Assembly: GCA_014529385.2 (NCBI GenBank)
Contig: CM043944.1
Location: forward strand, 50,251,268-50,315,267
From: Adiantum capillus-veneris
Lineage: Eukaryota; Streptophyta; Polypodiopsida; Polypodiales; Pteridaceae
Reading direction: 5' to 3'
DNA length: 64,000 nucleotides
Numbering within the stretch: position 1 is the first letter of the stretch; each line of letters opens with the position of its first letter. Under the pieces are notes generated by a model. It was given only the letters and a program-made list of their open reading frames with translations, was not told the origin of the DNA and ran no database searches. Of the stretch, positions 58,441 to 64,000 are shown one piece after another. Made by a program: the position numbers and the translations under genes.

Positions 58441-58846
58441 GTTTTTTTTTGGGGAGTTTTTTTTTTGAAAAATTGGACTTTTATTACTTGTAAGTTTAAA
58501 AAAAGGTCAAAAAATACTTTTTTGATATGGATATATGTTGGGGGGGAGTTTTAAGTCAAAAATAAGTAAAAATAACTTTTTTTTAAAATAGTCAAATTTT
58601 GGGGTGATCCATGTTTTTGATGATGTGGCCACACCTCTTTACTCCCTTCACTTTCAAAAAGCTAGAGAGAGAAGGTGACCTCCTAGGTCCACATCCTACA
58701 CGTGTCTAAAAAAAAGGCTAGAAAAGCCTACTCAAAACTAGCTTCTTGAATGCCCTTGTCCCCTTAACCCTACACACCATTAGCCTTAATCCCTAAAAAT
58801 TAGGATTCCTTACAAGGCCCATGCAAGGTTCATATTTCTCCTAATG

Positions 58847-59300
58847 ATGCTGGGTTGGTCAAAAAAGTTTAGAAATGGGACAAAAATAAATAATTCTGAT
58901 TATTTAGTTTTGGCAAATTTTTGCATCTTTTTGGTCAATAGAGCATGTACACTTGTTTAACACTTCAATACAAGCCTCTGAGTCAAGTTGCACTAAGTTT
59001 GAACAAGATTTTTTCAAGTCACACTTAAGTTCTTGAGACAATCAGTACAGGTTTCAGTTTTTATCAAGGTTTTGGTCAGTTTGGTGATCCAAATTCTATG
59101 GGCCTTTACAAAAGTTATTTGTACACATGCATAGAGTCTCTGGTATCAACCTTGGTCACTTTTTAGCTGAAAGTAAATAATTACGATTATTTACTTTTAG
59201 CCTAAAATGAACACTTTTTTCAACTTTTTCAGTGGATAGTCTTTTTATGACCTATTTTAAGCCTCTGAGTTAAGTCAAACTTCTATCTTCAAATTCTGCT
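58847..59300. repeat. Palindrome-bearing repeat array, right part
   Basis: Direct continuation of 51390-52072 past the inserted element. Palindromes at about 58883-58910 (diverged) and 59171-59196 (arms intact, centre TACG). GTGATCCAAAT recurs near 59088 in the same orientation. No gene. Confidence 0.75.
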
Positions 59301-60275
59301 CAGGTCTCTACCATTAATAATAGATTTCACGCACAAGACAAGTTGATCAAAGATAAAAAAAATTATCTAAATTCATTCCATTTTCCTAAAAGAAAAACTA
59401 ATAAAGTTAGACTCTACATTAATTAAGTTATGCGAGTTACTAATGGCCCTCAGTTGATATTCATCCACTTAATAAAGCATGCAGGTATAAAGACATGATC
59501 TCATGCATACATAAATGACAAACAATAAAATCAAACAAGAAAGCAAGGTAGGAAAGAATTACACATGTTCTTGTTCTCACAATGTCCTTCGGTGGATGGA
59601 ATTGTTCTCTTAGAGCTGCATCATAATGGATGGTCAAGCTCATCTCCATGCTCTTGCACACTACACAAAAGACAATCAAACAAAACTATACCCCGAGGAG
59701 GCACATTAGTGTGAAAAGATGACAATTTATTCATTGGAAGCAAAGATAGAAATAATTTGGAGAACAATAATCTACCTTCGAGATAAACCTCTATTCTTAT
59801 CGTCAAGATAAATAAAGCCATCCTCAATGAGACCATGAGTTTCATTCATGCAATGTGATAAATTTTCCTCATCATCCCACACACATAGGTTCACTAGGCG
59901 TGGATATGTTCTATTTTGGTTTGAGTATAAGGCTCTATAAATATAAATTTTCTAAGATTTGGAAGCTAAGAGTCCTAAGAGGAAAGTTAAGAGGGAAGCA
60001 AGAAAACGATTGATGTGAGTAAGTACTCTCACCTTCCATGGGTAGATCATACCTTTTGGAAAGATTTTGTCACTTTTTGAAACTAATTGTTCTAGCTTGT
60101 AAGAGGTGAGGACTTTGGCCAATAGTTTTGCACCACCCTAGGTGCTTCATTGAGTTGTTAAGGTGGTAAGGGACTCTCCCATGAACTAACTTGAAATATT
60201 TCTTCCCGCAATAAATTTACAATGGAAGGCATAAATTCATTTGTGTTTTCGTGGAGATTGATAGCAGTAGGTAGG
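59301..60275. other. No gene visible
   Basis: AT-rich, stops in all frames, no shared repeats found. At about 60276 homology to the 22.7-kb protease region begins (AAGCCCAAAAG). Confidence 0.6.
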
Positions 60276-61860
60276 GAGTGAAGCCCAAAAGGTGTCGTTT
60301 TATATTGCCAAATTGATGGATTTCATGGCTTCAAAAGTTAGAACCATCATCTGTCCAAACTATATGGAGACCCCAAGCTATTCTTAGCTCTTCGAGCTTT
60401 CCTCAATCGAGAACTGAAAGTTGGGCTACCACAATTTGAACAGGTGGATGGAGCTAGGGAGATGCAAATAGAGGAGGAACACTTAGATCCAGAACCCAAC
60501 CTAGATGAGAACTTTGTTGTAGAAATACCTGTTAACAAGTTGGGACAATACTTTGAGGGTGATGAATCCAATGCGACCATACCAATCACTACCAAGGGAT
60601 TAACTGTGAACACAATCCTTGATGGTGGCACTAAGGTTAGCTTTGTGACTAAAAATTGATGGGAAACTATGGGAAGACCTCACCTTGGGACCACAAACAT
60701 AGTAGTAAAGATGGCCAACAAGACTATTGTTAAACCTATTGGGATGCTAGAAGATCTCAAGATCAAGGTCTTTGGACTCAAAATAAGGAATACCTTTATT
60801 GTTATGGATTTCTCCAAGCACGCTATGTCATCTGAGATGATCTTAGGATGTCCTTTCATGGGGAAGCAAAAATTGCATGATTGGTCTAAAAACCATGTCT
60901 ACTTGTAGTACCAAGATTCCATCATTCGAGTGGATCTTGTAATTGGTCAATCACATCCTCTAAGAAATAGATTTATAATTGATCATAGATCTGACACCAC
61001 AGTTCACTCAGTCCCATTGCAGTATTGTTTCACATGTAAAATGGACATTGATGTTGGGAAGATTCTCCTTATATGGGATGTTCTACCTGGGATGACTGAG
61101 TCTGACAATATGGATTGGGTCCACCTAGCAACAACCATAGACACTTGGGGAAATAGGGGGAAAACCTCGGTAACACCTGAGGGGGATGAAATGCCACAAC
61201 TCGTACCCTTAAATATGCTAGAAGCAATGCATGTAGCTTTTGATGTCCTACTGGATGAAGGCTTGACTGACATTGGAACTAGTAGCATCTCACAAGACTA
61301 TAGCCCACATGATATAGAGTCAGAATCATCAGTTGAAATTGACTCTGAGGGCAAGGAATCTAAGTTAAATCTTAATGTAAATGTGGGGACAAACCATTTA
61401 GGGCCAAGTGGTACCCTAGATGACAACCTATCCAAGGGAGCAGAAGACACAAGTAGCAATTCATCTAGTGACTCTTCACTAGAGATCGGCCGTAATAAAA
61501 AACTAGACAAGAAGAGTAAGAGATATAAGAGGCAACGATATCAAGAAAATGTGCACGCTAGAATAAATGAAAAGAAATCTACTGTAGAATGGCTTAATTA
61601 TATAGGGGCATGTGATGCTCATCAAAATTTGGTAGATAACTGGGGTGAATACCTTCAAAGTGTTATGTGGTGTAGTCCACAATCCATTGACATCGCACAA
61701 CTAGAGGCTACAGAGAAGACAAAGTTGAGTCGTACCATAAGGAGACGAAAAAATCGAGATTTAACTAAAGGAAACGGAAGAGAAATCACAATCCATAGAA
61801 CAACAAGACCCCATAGACATACAACCTGTACCTGAACATTTCAAATCCTACACCACAGAG
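60276..61860 (+). pseudogene. Ty3-type protease region and linker, second copy of 19-kb family
   Basis: Plus strand. The part 60276-61210 is a close relative of 22752-23690, including EEEHLDPEPNLDENF and the protease motif ILDGGTKVSFVTKN (DGGTK at 60621-60635), further changed from DGGAG. Frame 60930-61835 (301 codons) is the linker toward reverse transcriptase, acidic then basic (KKLDKKSKRYKRQR). It has no known domain. A stop at 60657 breaks the protease. Confidence 0.85.
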
Positions 61861-62520
61861 GAACGTAAGGTTGTGTATACAAAGGCATAGAGGACACCTA
61901 TCGATGGAAGTAATGGAGTCTATGATGGTCTAGTGATAGTTAAGGAAATAGAGTTAGCAGACCCAACAAAAGAGTCCAAACCTGTTTTCATTGCCCAAGA
62001 TGTGACAGAGACTGAGGAGTATGTACTTAAAGAACTTCTCAAGGAATTCAAGGATATATTTGCTTGGACATATCATCATATGAAAGGTGTTCCACCTTCC
62101 GTGGTGCAACACACAATCACCTTGAATAGCATGGCTAAACCAGTCCAGCAACAACCCTACCCAATGAATCCTAATTATGCAAAGATGGTTCAAGAAGAGA
62201 ATGAAAAGCTTGTCAAATGCAGATTCATAGACCCTATTGAGAACTCAGAATGGGTATCTTCAATAGTGATTGTGCTAAAAAGGAATGGGAAACTCAGAGT
62301 GTATGTGGATCTCAAGAAGGTCAATGCCGCCACTAGGAGGGACCATTACCCCTTGCCATATTCAGAACATGTGCTTGAAAGAGTTGTTGGAAAGGAAGCT
62401 TATAGATTTTTAGATGAGTACTCTAGATACAATCAAATCACAATTGCATTAAAAGACCAAGTTTAAATGACTTTTAAAACCAAATTCCACCATTTACAAA
62501 CTATAAAGGAGTTCAAAGGT
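61861..62520 (+). pseudogene. Ty3-type reverse transcriptase with central deletion
   Basis: Frame 61933-62466 holds the N-terminal part: LKEFKDIFAWTYHHMKGVPP, FIDPIENSEWVSSIVIVLKRNGKLRVYVDLKKVNAAT, and DEYSRYNQITIALKDQ. After TTTAAAACCAAATTCC (62470-62490) the sequence jumps to YKGVQRFMGHVGYYRWF, the end of the thumb. About 350 bp with the LPFGL...YVDD core are missing compared with 38800-39190. So the catalytic aspartates are deleted. Confidence 0.85.
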
Positions 62521-63096
62521 TCATGGGCCATGTTGGTTATTATCGATGGTTTATTTTAAACTTTGCTGCAATAGCTCGTCTTTTGTACAAGCTTCTAATT
62601 GAGTTCCACTAGACCGCGGAGTGTGACCATGCTTATGAGTCATTGAAGAAGACCTCGACAAGCGCTCCCATTCTACGAGTGCCCGATTGGAATGTAATTT
62701 TCCATGTGCATATTGATGCATCAAACTTTGCTACTGAGTGTGTTCTAGCTCAACCAGGAGAACATAAATTGGACTACCCCATTAGCTTTGCAAGTCATCA
62801 ATTGAATGATGCTGAGAGAAACTACACCACTAATGAGCGAGAAGGTTTAGTTATGATATACGCAATGAAGAAATTTTGCTACTACCTTCTTGCCAACAAG
62901 TTTATTTTCTATGTGGATCATCAAGCCTTCTTGTATCTAGTAAATAAACCTTGTTGCACGAGAAGAATTACACATGGTTGTTAATTCTTCTTGAGTTTGA
63001 TTTCACCGTTGTGGTGAAACCTGGTAAAAGACATGTCATGGTGGATCATTTTTCTCGCATACCCAATGGTGAAGCCCCTACAGAGTCGATGATGAA
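62521..63096 (+). pseudogene. Ty3-type RNase H
   Basis: Plus strand, frame 62643-62984 and on. HVHIDASNFATECVLAQ, ISFASHQLNDAERNYTTNEREGL and VDHQAFLYLVNKP give the RNase H core in order. A frameshift near 62970 (RITHGC stop) moves the tail EFDFTVVVKPGKRHVMVDHFSRIP into the next frame. Homologous to 39228-39786. Confidence 0.85.
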
Positions 63097-64000
63097 TTGT
63101 CCGATACTTCCTTATTCCTAGTCAAGACCACGCCTGAATGGAGTGAGAAGATTGTGAACTTTTTAGTTAATGGTTTTCCACCCAAGGAGATTTATAAAGA
63201 TATAGCTCAAAAACTGTTAAAAGAATATGAATCTTATTCTCTCATTGCAAGAACTCTCTACAAGCTAGGGAAGGACGATATTCTTAGATGTTGTGCTCAT
63301 GAGGATGAGTATTTATACATACTGCAAGAAGCCCACATGGGTATAGCCATAGGACATTTCTCAGGGGAACTAACTGCTAGAAAGGTGTTGCAATCAGGCT
63401 ATTGGTGGCCTACCTTACTCAAGGATGAATCACTTTTTGCAAAAGGATGTGATGAATATCAACATTAGAAGATCACACAACGGAAGGATAAGATGCCCGT
63501 ACATCCTGTTAAAGTGACTCAACCATTTGAAAAATGGGATTTAGACTTTGTTGACCGAATTAGTCCCACAGCTTGTAACATTCAATCTCGATATATTATC
63601 CTTGCCAGAGACTATGTGACAAAGTGGGTGGAAGCCAGGGCAACACGTAAGGCTGATGCAAGGTCAACTACCAAGTTTCTCTTTGAGAACATTATTACAA
63701 GAATTGGTTGTCCCTTTGAGATTGTGAGTGACAATGGAACTCATTTCATAAATGGAGTGATAAAGGAATTCACGACAAACTTCATGATAGCTGACATCAG
63801 CTCTATGGGCTTATCATACTTCTTACAAAGTGGCTATTAATTGTACAACATTAAAAATGGTATATGGCCAAGAAGCAGTTATACCATATGAGTTTGTAAT
63901 TCCTAGTCTGCGCGTAGCTTCACAAGAAGTTTGGGATGGTATCCCTTTAGTTAAGTGTTTATATATCCTTGAAAGGTTAGACGAAGAAAGGCAATTGGCT
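63097..64000 (+). pseudogene. Ty3-type integrase, core deleted, runs off window
   Basis: Zinc-binding part: HMGIAIGHF and GCDEYQH (CDxCQ lost). The core begins KWDLDFVDRI (first Asp) and SDNGTHFINGVIKEF (second Asp). After NFMI (about 63783-63786) sequence jumps to the C-terminal ALWAYHTSYKVAIN, so the region with the catalytic Glu is missing. VYGQEAVIPYEFVIPSLRVA follows in another frame. A TAG at 63465 also breaks the frame. Confidence 0.85.

Larger units (their letters stand above)
52073..58846. mobile_element. Element with inverted ends, 6.8 kb
   Basis: Ends are inverted copies: CATTAGGA at 52073, then (A/G)AAATATGAACC, a GGGCC, and further in GGGATTAAGG; the right end reads the same in reverse complement from 58846. 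The insertion splits a repeat array: without it palindrome spacing is 285, 269 and 288 bp. No transposase is visible. Contents: CT- and AT-rich sequence with no gene (52130-54840), three large hairpins (54852-55632), a coiled-coil gene remnant (55885-56619), no visible gene in 56710-58170, and GA repeats (58240-58440). Flanks ACGCTAAAA and ATGCTGGGT agree at four of nine bases, not a clear target duplication. Confidence 0.65.

Noticed and set aside
58078-58493. Arg/Glu-rich plus-strand frame and Leu/Ser-rich minus-strand frame
   Set aside because: Both are translations of the GA-rich simple repeat.
52064-58855. 9-bp target duplication of the 6.8-kb element (ACGCTAAAA / ATGCTGGGT)
   Set aside because: Only four of nine bases agree. 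Most differences are transitions, so an old duplication is possible but not shown.

Overview
This is nuclear DNA of a land plant with a large, repeat-rich genome. The evidence is GT-AG introns, many decayed Ty3/gypsy (Metaviridae) retrotransposons, a Mutator-like transposase of a plant SWIM-domain type, and a pseudogene of a plant RH20-type DEAD-box helicase. A seed-free plant (fern, lycophyte or moss) is my guess from memory of where the SWIM/DDE family is common; the sequence does not prove it. No intact single-copy host gene is visible. Nearly everything is mobile DNA, nested or broken.

Layout. 1-5276: 5' half of a minus-strand Ty3-type element (gag, long leader with palindromes, primer-binding site, part of an LTR). 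5277-17876: a block bounded by short inverted CCGAGCGA/CGAGCAAACA motifs, with tandemly duplicated subterminal repeats at both ends. It holds two divergent genes: on the minus strand a 12-exon gene with a ParB-like domain and an N4/N6-type DNA methylase domain (11319-6627), and on the plus strand a DDE/SWIM transposase (13423-16626). Both carry stop codons. The intergenic space and intron 1 of the methylase gene carry repeated GTTAAC-centred motifs. 17877-23692: LTR remnant, then gag and protease of a plus-strand Ty3 element. 23693-31285: a gag-only LTR element in tandem (about 3.89 kb period). 33307-40610: a decayed plus-strand Ty3 element (gag to integrase). 40611-42480: a minus-strand Ty3 fragment and LTR remnant. 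42641-43150: the helicase pseudogene. 44699-51140: a minus-strand Ty3 element split by a promoter-bearing repeat and a three-exon gene fragment, giving a fused reading frame with gag. 51390-59300: a palindromic repeat array of about 286-bp units, split by a 6.8-kb inverted-repeat element that carries three large hairpins and a coiled-coil gene remnant. 60276-64000: a second copy of the 19-kb Ty3 family, reaching into integrase.

The most interesting object is the ParB-like plus DNA-methylase gene. All eleven introns are GT-AG and keep phase, so the model is strong although the copy is dead (four stops, one frameshift). Its pairing with a transposase inside shared inverted ends suggests a plant DNA transposon that carried its own DNA-modification protein, loosely comparable to MULEs carrying accessory or anti-silencing genes. 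The ends show no target-site duplication, so the single-element view stays a hypothesis.
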